A stretch of DNA of 46,104 nt from assembly GCF_000970345.1 (NCBI RefSeq), contig NZ_LAQU01000033.1, positions 1 through 46,104 of the forward strand, given 5' to 3'. Every line of letters starts with the position of its first letter. Within the stretch, counting starts at the first letter, position 1. Positions 30,952 through 39,689 of this stretch are shown here, in pieces. The DNA is from Robbsia andropogonis. GTDB taxonomy: Bacteria; Pseudomonadota; Gammaproteobacteria; Burkholderiales; Burkholderiaceae. The position numbers and the translations under genes are program-made. Below the pieces are notes generated by a model. The model was given only the letters and a program-made list of their open reading frames with translations. It searched no databases and was not told the origin of the DNA.

Positions 30952-32277
30952 ATGACAACAAGTTTGCAATCTCGTTGGATTGTCCTGGGCGCGCTGTCGT
31001 TCATGATGTGCGTGAGCATGGCGCTACCCATCTACGGCGGCAGCGTCCTCGGCACCTATATGACGGCCAATCTGCACTGGGAACGCAGCACACTCGGACT
31101 GCTTATCGCAGCGAACATGGCCGCGAACGGTCTCTGCGCGCCGTTCGTCGCCGCACTGACGACAAGGATTGGCGTGCGCTGGTGCCTGATCATCGGCTGT
31201 ATTCTGATGGCGGCGGCGGCAATCGCGCTAGGCACCTTGGTAACGGCTCCGTGGCAAGCGGCGCTGGCATTTGGGGCCATTGGCATAGCCGCGACATTCG
31301 CCAGCGTGATTCCCTGTCAGACAGCGGTAGCCGCATGGTTCGGCTACCGACGGGCTTTCGCATTATCCGTGCTCTATGCCGCCATGGGGATCGGCGGCTT
31401 CGTCTTCGTGTGGCTGGTGACCTGGGCGATTCAGGGTTCAGGGGTCGGTTACCGCATGGGGTGCTGGGTATTCGTCGGGTTTGCCGTTCTAGGACTCTTC
31501 GTCGCTCTGATCTTTGTACGCGACAACCCGCGTGAAGAGCAATTCGAAGCGTGGGAGAATGCCGATCGCGAATACCACTCCACCCTGAAATTTCCGCCTC
31601 CGAAAGAAGCCACCGGAGAGGCGCCGCGGTTCCGGGAGGTACTATGGTCCCCGGCGTTATGGGCAATCTATTACAGCATGTTTGCCACCACCTGCGGGTC
31701 AGCGTTCGTCATTGCGCATGCGCAAGCCCATTTACGCGATATCGGACATTCGCCGGTAACAGCCGCCGCGACCATCTCGATCATCTCGGCAGCCATGGTG
31801 GCAGGCAATTTTGGCATTGGATCGATCGCACAGCGCATCGGCCCCAGGCGAGCCTATTTCGGCGCCTTGGCATTGTTCGCACTTGGCCTTTTCACATTGA
31901 TCTACGCGAAAGGCTCACTGGGTCTGTATGGGTACGCCGTCTTCTACGGTCTAGGGTTCGGTGCGGCACAAGTAGGCCCGATGGTATTACTGAGCACCTA
32001 TTGGGGTGTCCAGGTGTTCCCGATGCTGACCGCGCTCGGACTACTGATTCAAACGGCAGGCGCGGCGGTCAGCCCGATCGCGGCGGGTATCTATTTCGAC
32101 AGGGCCGGTCGCTATCAACCGGTCATTATCGTCATCGTCATGATGGCAGTGGTCGCAATGGTCCTGCTACGCCTCATCGGTCCACCAAAGTCCATAAAAG
32201 CCGCTGAAGGGCCCGCTGAAGAATACTACCCCCCCCTCGAGGAATGCATGAGGCAACGATGTCGATGGCGCGCGTGA
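30952..32277 (+). CDS. MFS transporter, oxalate/formate- or monocarboxylate-type (second copy)
   Basis: This 441-residue carrier has about twelve helices. YGGSVLGTYMTANLHWERS and the AWFGYRRAFALSVLYAAMG segment match the same group as the carrier at 15037. ATG 30952 is preferred over a TTG at 30934. The last 40 residues are soluble and end MRQRCRWRA. As in the first flavoenzyme block, a carrier ends the gene set, so both probably handle acidic substrates or products. Confidence 0.85.
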   Translation: MTTSLQSRWIVLGALSFMMCVSMALPIYGGSVLGTYMTANLHWERSTLGLLIAANMAANGLCAPFVAALTTRIGVRWCLIIGCILMAAAAIALGTLVTAPWQAALAFGAIGIAATFASVIPCQTAVAAWFGYRRAFALSVLYAAMGIGGFVFVWLVTWAIQGSGVGYRMGCWVFVGFAVLGLFVALIFVRDNPREEQFEAWENADREYHSTLKFPPPKEATGEAPRFREVLWSPALWAIYYSMFATTCGSAFVIAHAQAHLRDIGHSPVTAAATISIISAAMVAGNFGIGSIAQRIGPRRAYFGALALFALGLFTLIYAKGSLGLYGYAVFYGLGFGAAQVGPMVLLSTYWGVQVFPMLTALGLLIQTAGAAVSPIAAGIYFDRAGRYQPVIIVIVMMAVVAMVLLRLIGPPKSIKAAEGPAEEYYPPLEECMRQRCRWRA

Positions 32278-32822
32278 CGAGGCAGATCGAATCGGCAAAT
32301 GGCTAAACCTCACGGTACCCGCGCCTGACGCTTTCAGCTCGCGCCGGATGGCACCACTCGCTCCGGCAAGCGGCGCCTATCACGTAGCCTGCCTTTCCAA
32401 CCCCAGGCTTTCGAGCCAGACCCACGGCACGTGCTTGCTGCAATGCAAAACGTCGTCGGCATGCCTGCTGCGTTATCCCGGTCACGGATTGCCCCCCCTC
32501 TTCTCTCCTCCCTTAAACACCTCGTTTCGCGCGCCGACGCGCGCGTCTTCGCGCCTGCCTCACAACGACCTCGCGGCGCCATTCCAAGAATGGCATGATG
32601 CACGATCTGCAATCATTCCAAGACGCATCCCCGTGATCGGGGCTGATGCCAATAGCTGGAAAAAGGCAGCCGTGATAAAACGTTTCTATTATTTATCGTG
32701 AGATACGACGCAATCACCTTGCCTAGGTCATGGCGCCAGGGAAAAAGCACATCGGCATGTCCATGGCTTGCGAGGCAAGGTGCGTGAAGGTCGGTTGAAT
32801 TCATTGGACTGGTGGGGGGGAA
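32278..32822. other. Intergenic region, no gene recognised
   Basis: A 545-base space before the IclR gene. Its open frames (for example 32348-32701) have no family match. A G-run (32812-32820) precedes the IclR start. Confidence 0.45.
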
Positions 32823-33638
32823 ATGGCAACGCGACTGCGGACCCTTGATCGTGGCCTTAACGTTCTGGGCTATCTCAATAAAGTAAGAACCGCTTCGGCA
32901 CAAGAAGTCGCCAAAGCACTCACGTTACCCTTGCCAACGGTTTACCGCATTATCGAAACGCTTGCCCATGGCGGTTTTATCGAGCGCGTGCATCCGGATG
33001 AAAATATCTATCGACTGACGATAGCGGTGCGTCGTCTGAGTGGGGGAGTCACGTGTGAATCCGTATTCGTCTCGGTGGCAACACCGATACTATTTCGGCG
33101 CAGGCAACAACTGAAATGGCCAAGCGCCGTATCCACTTTCGAGGATGACAGCATCGTCGTGCGCGAAAGTACCGACCGCTTCAGTCCCCAGTCGATTGGA
33201 TTAGGGGCCGTCGGCCGGCGAATCCCGATGTTGTCGACACCACTGGGATGGGCTTATCTGGCGTTTGCTCGCGACGAGCAGCGACATGAGATTTTGGCGC
33301 ACCTACGCAAGTCACAGGCACCGGAAGATCGCGTGGCGCGGGACCCGCACCACATCATTCACATGATTCGCTCGGTTCAAGTGAACGGGTATTGTGCCTC
33401 CGACGAAGTACCGTATAAACGTTGCAGCAGTATCGCATTGGCGGTGTTATCCCAAGGCAGGGTGTTCGGCTGCATCAGCACCGTATGGCCCTCCTCTTTA
33501 ATTGCGCAAGAGGCAGCCATCTCGCGCTGCCTGCCGGTATTGCGAGAAGCGAAGGCGGAAATAGAACATGGCCTTGAAACAGCGGGAATCGACTGGCAGG
33601 CCACACCACGGCATGTCCCGATGCAAATCAGCCTTTGA
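32823..33638 (+). CDS. IclR family transcription regulator
   Basis: This 271-residue protein has the IclR winged helix at residues about 5-70 (RTLDRGLNVLGYLNK, SAQEVAKALTLPLPTVYRII, LAHGGFIERV). Its ligand domain follows, with LGAVGRRIPMLSTPLGWAYLA near 135-155, resembling the effector pocket of aromatic-acid regulators such as PcaR and MhpR. ATG 32823 is preceded by GGGGGGG. It closes the catabolic block, is oriented away from it, and may regulate the divergent and upstream operons. Confidence 0.88.
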   Translation: MATRLRTLDRGLNVLGYLNKVRTASAQEVAKALTLPLPTVYRIIETLAHGGFIERVHPDENIYRLTIAVRRLSGGVTCESVFVSVATPILFRRRQQLKWPSAVSTFEDDSIVVRESTDRFSPQSIGLGAVGRRIPMLSTPLGWAYLAFARDEQRHEILAHLRKSQAPEDRVARDPHHIIHMIRSVQVNGYCASDEVPYKRCSSIALAVLSQGRVFGCISTVWPSSLIAQEAAISRCLPVLREAKAEIEHGLETAGIDWQATPRHVPMQISL

Positions 33639-33658
33639 TTACAGCAAATCGGCGACGG

Positions 33659-34450
33659 TCAGCCGGTAATCGCGTGGATCACATCATCCTGCAGTCCACG
33701 GATGTGTTGCAGCATCGCGTGGCGTGCCATCGCGCCGTCCCGGGCACGCAGCGCCGCCACGATGGCGAGGTGCTCGATATGATTTTCCTGTTGGCGATGC
33801 AAGGTGCTGCTGACGCGGAACAAGCGCGCGTTGAGCCGCATATCCAGGATCAATTGCACCAGGACCGCGTTTCCCGACGCCTCGGCAATGGTGCGATGCA
33901 GTAGATCGTCCACCTCACGATGCGCCGCGGCAGCATGCGGCAGATGCTCGACGGCATGCACCCGTGCCTCGAGCATATCCAGCGTGGCAACGCTCAGGCG
34001 CTGCACGCCCCACTCGATCGCCTGCGCTTCCAATGTCTCGCGCACGCGCATGCTTTCGAAGAATTCGCGCGACGACACGGTGCGTACGGAAAAGCTACGC
34101 GCACCGGCTCGAATCAGCAGTCCTTCACCCGTCAGGCGCAACAGCGCCTCGCGAATGGGCGTGCGCGACATGGCGAGGCGATCTGCCGCCCGTTGCTCGT
34201 TAAGCAGGTCCCCAGCGCTCAATTGACTGTCGAGAATCATGTCCCGAAGCTGCCGATAGGCACGCTCACTGAGGCTGATGCGCCCAACCGCGCCCAACGG
34301 ACCCGAGAAAGCATCAGGCACGTCCGACTCGGCACCCGCGCGCATCATCCGCTGCACACGCCGGGAATCGGTCCCGGGCACCGGTACGTCATCCGGTGTG
34401 GCCGCGCCCACCTGCTGTCGTGCTTTTATCAGCCCTTCCCGTCCAGCCAT
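33659..34450 (-). CDS. GntR/FCD family transcription regulator
   Basis: This protein of about 263 residues has the GntR winged helix (LSERAYRQLRDMILDSQLSA, TPIREALLRLTGEGLL) and a C-terminal FCD domain with FFESMRVRETLEAQAIEWGV and the metal-site DDLLHRTIAEASGN. I chose ATG 34450 (MAGREGLIKARQQ) with GAGCGGAAAACG in front; longer forms start at 34492 or 34537. It is third in the minus-strand set after the lyase and binding protein and probably controls them through the palindromes upstream of the lyase gene. Confidence 0.85.
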   Translation of the reverse strand: MAGREGLIKARQQVGAATPDDVPVPGTDSRRVQRMMRAGAESDVPDAFSGPLGAVGRISLSERAYRQLRDMILDSQLSAGDLLNEQRAADRLAMSRTPIREALLRLTGEGLLIRAGARSFSVRTVSSREFFESMRVRETLEAQAIEWGVQRLSVATLDMLEARVHAVEHLPHAAAAHREVDDLLHRTIAEASGNAVLVQLILDMRLNARLFRVSSTLHRQQENHIEHLAIVAALRARDGAMARHAMLQHIRGLQDDVIHAITG

Positions 34451-34561
34451 CGTTTTCCGCTCTCGTGTCGGCACACCGTCGTATCGCGTCATTGTGCCGT
34501 ATCCTCGAGCGGAATGCGCACGAAAAAGACCGTGCATCCATCGAAAGCCTGCCTTGAGGAC

Positions 34562-35419
34562 TCAAGGCTGGGCGATGGCGATCGGCGTGGTGAATGGTTG
34601 CATGCCGTACCGGGAAAACAATTTCGCATAGCTGCCGTCCTGCTGCATCTCGTCGAGCACCTTGGTGATAGCCTGCGCCAATACCGCTTGTTTTGCCGCC
34701 AGTGCAACCGGTGTCGGCGCGATACCACTCAACGCTCGCGTGAAGCCGTCTTTCTGCTGGTAACCGCCCGCCACCGCATCGATCGACACGACGGCGTCCA
34801 CCTGTTTCGCCGACAACGCCTGGTACGCCACCGCATAGGAGTCAAATGTCCGCAATGTGAAGGGGGACAGGCCGCGATCCTGCATGTCCTTGATCATCTT
34901 GCGCGCCTGCGCTTCTTCAAAACCGCCGATCTCCACGCCCACCGTCTTGCCCGACAGGTCATCCGTCTTCACAATCTTCAACGGATTACCCTTTGCCACG
35001 GATAGGCTGATCGCCTGGTTCTCGTAAGGAATCATCTGCATGATTTTCTTGCGCGCATCGGTGACGAAGATCCCGGTGTTGATCACGTCCCATCGGCCGG
35101 CCTGCAACCCGGGGACCATCGCGTCGAAATCGATCTTCACATACTCCGGCTTCAGGCACAGGCGCTTGGCAATCTCTTCGCCCAATTCGATTCGCATGCC
35201 CTTCAATGCACCGTTACCGTCGATATACTGAAGCGGTGGCAGCGTGGGGTTCGTCGACATGACCAACGTACCCGCCTTGATCAGCGCGTCGGCCGGCACC
35301 GGCGACACACAGGCCGCCTGCGCGGTCGCACCGATGAACCCCACCACAACCGCCATGCTCCCCTTCACCGCCACCCGCCACATCCGGCCCGCGCTTTCAC
35401 TCCATGTCCGCTGCTGCAT
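34562..35419 (-). CDS. ABC-type amino acid substrate-binding protein (family 3)
   Basis: This 285-residue periplasmic binding protein has a signal peptide (VAVKGSMAVVVGFIGATAQA, cut after AQA), then the SBP family 3 pattern AGTLVMSTNPTLPPLQYIDG and KGMRIELGEEIAKRLCL. Family 3 members bind amino acids or related compounds. ATG 35419 is fixed by AAGGAG six bases in front. No permease or ATPase gene lies next to it, so it is an orphan or works with a distant system. It sits between the DapA-like lyase and the regulator. Confidence 0.88.
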   Translation of the reverse strand: MQQRTWSESAGRMWRVAVKGSMAVVVGFIGATAQAACVSPVPADALIKAGTLVMSTNPTLPPLQYIDGNGALKGMRIELGEEIAKRLCLKPEYVKIDFDAMVPGLQAGRWDVINTGIFVTDARKKIMQMIPYENQAISLSVAKGNPLKIVKTDDLSGKTVGVEIGGFEEAQARKMIKDMQDRGLSPFTLRTFDSYAVAYQALSAKQVDAVVSIDAVAGGYQQKDGFTRALSGIAPTPVALAAKQAVLAQAITKVLDEMQQDGSYAKLFSRYGMQPFTTPIAIAQP

Positions 35420-35592
35420 CACCCACTCCTTATTAAGAGGAATCCTTACGATAAGATCCATCACCCACGCATGCAAGATGCATTCCGGGCCACCCATCAT
35501 CCGCCGCGATCCTGCCTGGCGGCATCAGCCCTGTACCGACCCACGACGACCACATCCTTTGCGGCGCTGCTGTGGTCCGAGATCAGCGCCCG

Positions 35593-36498
35593 TCATCGAT
35601 CGCTTAGCGAGCCAGTCACGCCCAATACGTCGAGGTCGGCACGCAGCGCGAGCCTGTCGGCCTCCGTCAATGGCAGCCTCGGCGCGCGCGGATTGCCGCA
35701 CGGCAACCCCATCATCTCCAGCCCGGCCTTCGACGCGCTAACATACCGATGGCCACCCACCCACCGAACAATCGGCAGGATCTTGCGGTAAATCGCCAGG
35801 CCGGCATCGATGTCCTTGTCCAGCGCTGTTCGTTCAAACAACTCGGCGGACAGCTTCGGCAGCAAGTTCGAACATACCGCCACCCAACCGCGCGCGCCCA
35901 CGCACATGGACTCGTAACCGAGAATGCCGGCGAACACGGTCATCCGATCTCCGCAAGCCTCCACGATGTCGCGCACCCGCGTGACTTCCAACGTCGACTC
36001 CTTGATGTAGCAGACGTTATCGATCCGGGAGAGCCGCGATACCAGATCAGGCTTCATGTCGACATTCGCGGTGGCGGGGTTGTTGTAGATCATGATCGGC
36101 AGGTCGATCGCCTCGCCGATCGCGCGATAGTGTGCAAACAATTCGTCTTCAGTGGGCGTGCTGTAGAACGGCGGGATCACCATCACGCCATCGGCACCGA
36201 GTTCCTGTGCTTCCTTGGCGCGCGCGACCGCATCGTCGGTCCACTCCATGCCGGTACCTAACAGAACGGGTACCCGTCCTGCCGCGGCATCGATCACGGT
36301 TTGCGCCACCAGGATGCGCTCATCGTCCTTCAGCGACAGGAATTCGCCCGTACTGCCCAACGGAATCACACCGTGAATGCCCTCTTCGATCTGCCAATTC
36401 ACCAGTTTGCGCAGTGCCGGAACGTCAACCTGTCGACCGTCCTCGGTAAAAGGGGTGATCAGGACGGTGTACGTGCCTTGAAACGCGGTATGAGCCAT
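35593..36498 (-). CDS. Dihydrodipicolinate synthase / N-acetylneuraminate lyase family protein
   Basis: This 301-residue protein is a class I aldolase of the DapA/NanA family: GVIPLGSTGEF (48-ish), catalytic Tyr138 in MIYNNP, and the Schiff-base lysine Lys166 in YIKEST. Many members outside lysine synthesis act in the breakdown of keto acids or sugar acids, so its substrate is open. ATG 36498 gives the usual length; a longer frame starts inside the operator region. Its gene starts the minus-strand set. It is probably repressed by the GntR gene downstream. Confidence 0.9.
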   Translation of the reverse strand: MAHTAFQGTYTVLITPFTEDGRQVDVPALRKLVNWQIEEGIHGVIPLGSTGEFLSLKDDERILVAQTVIDAAAGRVPVLLGTGMEWTDDAVARAKEAQELGADGVMVIPPFYSTPTEDELFAHYRAIGEAIDLPIMIYNNPATANVDMKPDLVSRLSRIDNVCYIKESTLEVTRVRDIVEACGDRMTVFAGILGYESMCVGARGWVAVCSNLLPKLSAELFERTALDKDIDAGLAIYRKILPIVRWVGGHRYVSASKAGLEMMGLPCGNPRAPRLPLTEADRLALRADLDVLGVTGSLSDR

Positions 36499-36523
36499 GA
36501 CGGCATACTCTCTACAAATGCAT

Positions 36524-36551
36524 ATGATATGCATATCATTTGTATACAAAT
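36524..36551. promoter_or_regulatory. Overlapping palindromic operators of the DapA-like gene
   Basis: A perfect 16-bp palindrome ATGATATGCATATCAT (36524-36539) overlaps a perfect 14-bp palindrome ATTTGTATACAAAT (36538-36551), 25 to 53 bases upstream of the start codon. TTGTATACAA-type sites are typical for GntR/FCD regulators, one of which is encoded at 33659-34450. The region is AT-rich in a GC-rich window. Confidence 0.65.
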
Positions 36552-36598
36552 ATCACGCGTCAAGTGGAATATGAGGTATCGGCCGTTGACCTGACGGG

Positions 36599-37615
36599 TC
36601 AGACGGTAAGCGTCACCAGCTCGGCACCGAGTTTTTCCGCATAGTTGCGGACCGATTCCCGCGCGATTTCGACAAGACGTTCGGTCCAATCGGTACCGGA
36701 ACGCCAAGCAATGACGAACGGCAACGGTGGAGGCGCCGTCAATCCGGTCAGCATCCGCAATTCACCGCTCTGCAAGCGACTCTGCACCAGGACAGGTGGC
36801 ATGGCGGCCACGCCGAAACCGGCTTGCGTCAATTGGATCATCGCCGCTACCGAATTGACGCAACTGACACGCGATTCGCTGATGCCATATGACTGCATCA
36901 GTCGTAGCAGGTCCTGGTGTGGCCGCGAGTGCCGGGAATAGGTGATGAGTCGCTCACGGCCAAGAATACGCAGACCAGCGGTTGGATCTGGTGGCGCGCC
37001 CGCCGCGGTCCGTTTCCGCCGCCCGTCCAACGCAGGCGCCCCCGCAGCGTCCATCGCGCCGACACCGCGCAGCCACGTATCGACATCGGTCACGACATTG
37101 CTGTGGGACGCAGCGATCCAACTGACCGGTAATTGCAACAATTCCATGCTGCGAATGGTTTCATCGCGCAACATATCGGTCTGGATGACGATATCAAGCA
37201 TGCCGCGCCGCAGTTGCTCGTTGAGTGTCAGCGCGGTATCCGATGTCACCTCGATATCGAGATTTGGATAATGCGCCATGACATCCGCGACAAAATCGAC
37301 AAACCAGGAATGCACCGCGCTGTCCATCGCGCCTACGCGGATCGTGCCGAATGCCTGCTTTTCGTCATGCAGGGACGCACGCAGGCGCGTCATCGATTCG
37401 GCAACCTGCTCGGCATGCAATAACACCCGTTCACCGGCACGGGTCAGTTTGACGCCTTTCGGATCGCGGGTGAATAATTTGCTGCCCAACTCCTGTTCCA
37501 GCACGGAAATACGACTGGAAATGGCGGCCTGCGTCGAATGCAATTTATCGGCGGCCAGACTGAAGCTGCGCAGCTTCGCGACCCAGATAAAAGTTTCCAG
37601 GAATTTGAGATTCAC
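36599..37615 (-). CDS. LysR family transcription regulator
   Basis: This protein of about 338 residues has the LysR helix-turn-helix LKFLETFIWVAKLRSFSLAA and TQAAISSRISVLEQELG at the N-terminus, then an effector domain (FGTIRVGAMDSAVHSWF). A low-complexity insert in the effector domain (GAMDAAGAPALDGRRKR and following, about 30 residues) is unusual. I chose GTG 37615 (VNLKFLETF); ATG 37660 and 37714 are longer alternatives without better ribosome sites. It lies beside the DapA-like gene and may regulate that or the small gene upstream. Confidence 0.8.
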   Translation of the reverse strand: MNLKFLETFIWVAKLRSFSLAADKLHSTQAAISSRISVLEQELGSKLFTRDPKGVKLTRAGERVLLHAEQVAESMTRLRASLHDEKQAFGTIRVGAMDSAVHSWFVDFVADVMAHYPNLDIEVTSDTALTLNEQLRRGMLDIVIQTDMLRDETIRSMELLQLPVSWIAASHSNVVTDVDTWLRGVGAMDAAGAPALDGRRKRTAAGAPPDPTAGLRILGRERLITYSRHSRPHQDLLRLMQSYGISESRVSCVNSVAAMIQLTQAGFGVAAMPPVLVQSRLQSGELRMLTGLTAPPPLPFVIAWRSGTDWTERLVEIARESVRNYAEKLGAELVTLTV

Positions 37616-37792
37616 GTTGGTCCGAGGTCGATACGGGCGCACGCCACCCAGACGCGGCATGTCTGCCCTGGCGTTGGCCCGGCCCAAGCACCATGACAGC
37701 CCCCGAGCCTCCAAGCAGACGGTGCCTGCAAGCGCGCCGACGAGCCCACATTATAGGCGCGCCTTCATCGTTGACGCACACGCGTCGCGCGC

Positions 37793-37993
37793 TCAGTCCG
37801 CGGCAATCATCACCTGGCACTCGCGCGGGTGCCGCATGGCGAACGTGTCGACGCGTGCGGCACGCACATCCAGGATCAGCCGATCCAAAACCGCCAACTC
37901 CCCGTTCGCCATCGCTTGGCGGCCGGCCGGGGATTCATCGAACGTTTTACGGCGAATCTCGATCAGCCACGCGATCACCGCCTTGCGCGACAT
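37793..37993 (-). CDS. Small hypothetical protein
   Basis: This is a 66-residue basic protein (MSRKAVIAWLIEIRRKTFDE, then SPAGRQAMANGELAVLDRL) starting at ATG 37993 with GGAAA upstream; longer starts are at 38008 and 38023. The sequence looks like a folded helical protein rather than random frame, but I do not recognise the family. It is upstream of the LysR gene in the same direction. Confidence 0.4.
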   Translation of the reverse strand: MSRKAVIAWLIEIRRKTFDESPAGRQAMANGELAVLDRLILDVRAARVDTFAMRHPRECQVMIAAD

Positions 37994-38145
37994 GAAAGTT
38001 TTTTCCATCTGATTACGTACCAAACCGCCATCGCAATGTCAGAAAAATTCTGGCACCGGGCCAGGACAGAATGGTATCGCAGATGCTTCTATCGTGCCTG
38101 CCACGGACAAAATAATTGCCACGGCGCTAACTTCGTGGCAGCCGG

Positions 38146-39537
38146 CTACGAACGATGCACGCCGCTTGCGTGCCGGCGACGGCGTCGAATCAGATAGGCC
38201 GACGTCAACGCCGCGAGCCACAGCGGGATCAACCAGACCGATAAACGCGTCTGCGCATCACGCCACAACACAACCAGTACCAGGGCCATGAATGCCAGGG
38301 TGACGAGATTTGTCAGCGGATAACCGATGCTGCGAAATGTGGTGCGCTTCCCCTGGACGGCCTTGCATCGACGGAAACGCCAATGCGTGACGCTGATCAT
38401 CGCCCAGTTGATCATCAACGCCGATACAACGAGCGCCATCAGCAGCGCCAGCGCCTTGCCGGGCATCACGTAGTTCAACACGACACAGATCGCGGTGGCC
38501 GCCGCGGACACGCCCAGTGCCGCGAACGGAATGCCACGGCGATCGACGCTGCCGAACCAGCGTGGTGCCCGCCCTTGCCCCGCCATGCCGTGCAGCATCC
38601 GGCTGTTGGCATACACGCAACTGTTATACACAGACAAGGCGGCGCTCAACACGACGAGGTTCAGTACATCGGCCAGGTAGCGATTACCCAGCGCGCCGAA
38701 GATCATCACGAAGGGACTGTCGCCGATGGCAACCCGACGCCACGGATAAAGTGCCAGCAGAATAGCCAGCGCACCGACGTAAAACACGAGAATGCGATAG
38801 ATCACCTGATTCGTCGCTTTCGGGATACTGCGACCCGGATCCTCGGCTTCCGCGGCAGTAATACCGACGAGTTCTAGACCACCAAACGAAAAGATGATGA
38901 TCGCCAGCGCACCGACAAGGCCGCCCACGCCGTGCGGAAAAAAGCCACCGTCGCGCCAGAGATTGGCGACGCTGGCCTGCGGCCCCCCCTGCCCGCTGAA
39001 CAGCAGCCAGCCGCCAAAGGCAATCATCGCGAGGATGACGCTGACCTTGATCAATGCGAACCAGAACTCCACCTCGCCGAACGCCTTCACGTGCAACAGG
39101 TTCAGTCCGTTGATCAGGACGAAGCAGATCGCGGCGGCCACCCAGGTGGGTAGGTGCGGCCACCAGTAGTGCAGGTAGACACCCACGGCGCTCAGTTCGG
39201 CCATACTGACGAGAACATACAGCGTCCAGTAATTCCACCCGGCGATATAGCCGGCCACATCGCCGCAATACTTACCGGCGAAATGACTGAACGACCCCGA
39301 CACCGGCTCGTCGACCACCATCTCGGCCAACTGCCGCATGATGAAAAATGAGACGAGCCCGGCAATCCCGTAACCCAGCAGAACAGCGGGACCGGCCAGT
39401 GCAATCGACTGCGCAATGCCCAGGAAAAGCCCGGTTCCCACCGCACCGCCCAAGGCAATCAGCTGAATATGGCGGTTTTTTAAACCGCGGTGAAGTGACG
39501 GCGCCGTCTTATCGGTGCGTGTCTGCCCATTCGTCAT
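38146..39537 (-). CDS. Amino acid permease (APC superfamily)
   Basis: This 463-residue permease has twelve or so helices. The N-terminal loop LKNRHIQLIALGGAVGTGLFLG and the helix-1 glycine break (GGAVGTGLFLG) are typical of amino acid:proton symporters of the GabP/ProY group. ATG 39537 has AAGGCGG eight bases upstream. The substrate is not predictable from motif alone. Downstream is the regulator cluster; it may import the compound used by the DapA-like enzyme. Confidence 0.88.
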   Translation of the reverse strand: MTNGQTRTDKTAPSLHRGLKNRHIQLIALGGAVGTGLFLGIAQSIALAGPAVLLGYGIAGLVSFFIMRQLAEMVVDEPVSGSFSHFAGKYCGDVAGYIAGWNYWTLYVLVSMAELSAVGVYLHYWWPHLPTWVAAAICFVLINGLNLLHVKAFGEVEFWFALIKVSVILAMIAFGGWLLFSGQGGPQASVANLWRDGGFFPHGVGGLVGALAIIIFSFGGLELVGITAAEAEDPGRSIPKATNQVIYRILVFYVGALAILLALYPWRRVAIGDSPFVMIFGALGNRYLADVLNLVVLSAALSVYNSCVYANSRMLHGMAGQGRAPRWFGSVDRRGIPFAALGVSAAATAICVVLNYVMPGKALALLMALVVSALMINWAMISVTHWRFRRCKAVQGKRTTFRSIGYPLTNLVTLAFMALVLVVLWRDAQTRLSVWLIPLWLAALTSAYLIRRRRRHASGVHRS

Positions 39538-39689
39538 CGTGTGCCGCCTTGCTGGCGCATCGGTGACGTCGGTTCCCAACGCGAGGACGATGCGCAAAAA
39601 AGCAGCTATTGTCTCGCAGCCCACCGCGCCTGAGAACGATTAAATGCTCAGATTAAACCTAGAAGGCGACGGTGGCGCCGCCTGCTCCG

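Noticed and set aside
32348-32701. 117-codon plus-strand frame before the IclR gene
   Set aside because: Start without a ribosome site; Pro/Ser/Leu-rich translation without domains.
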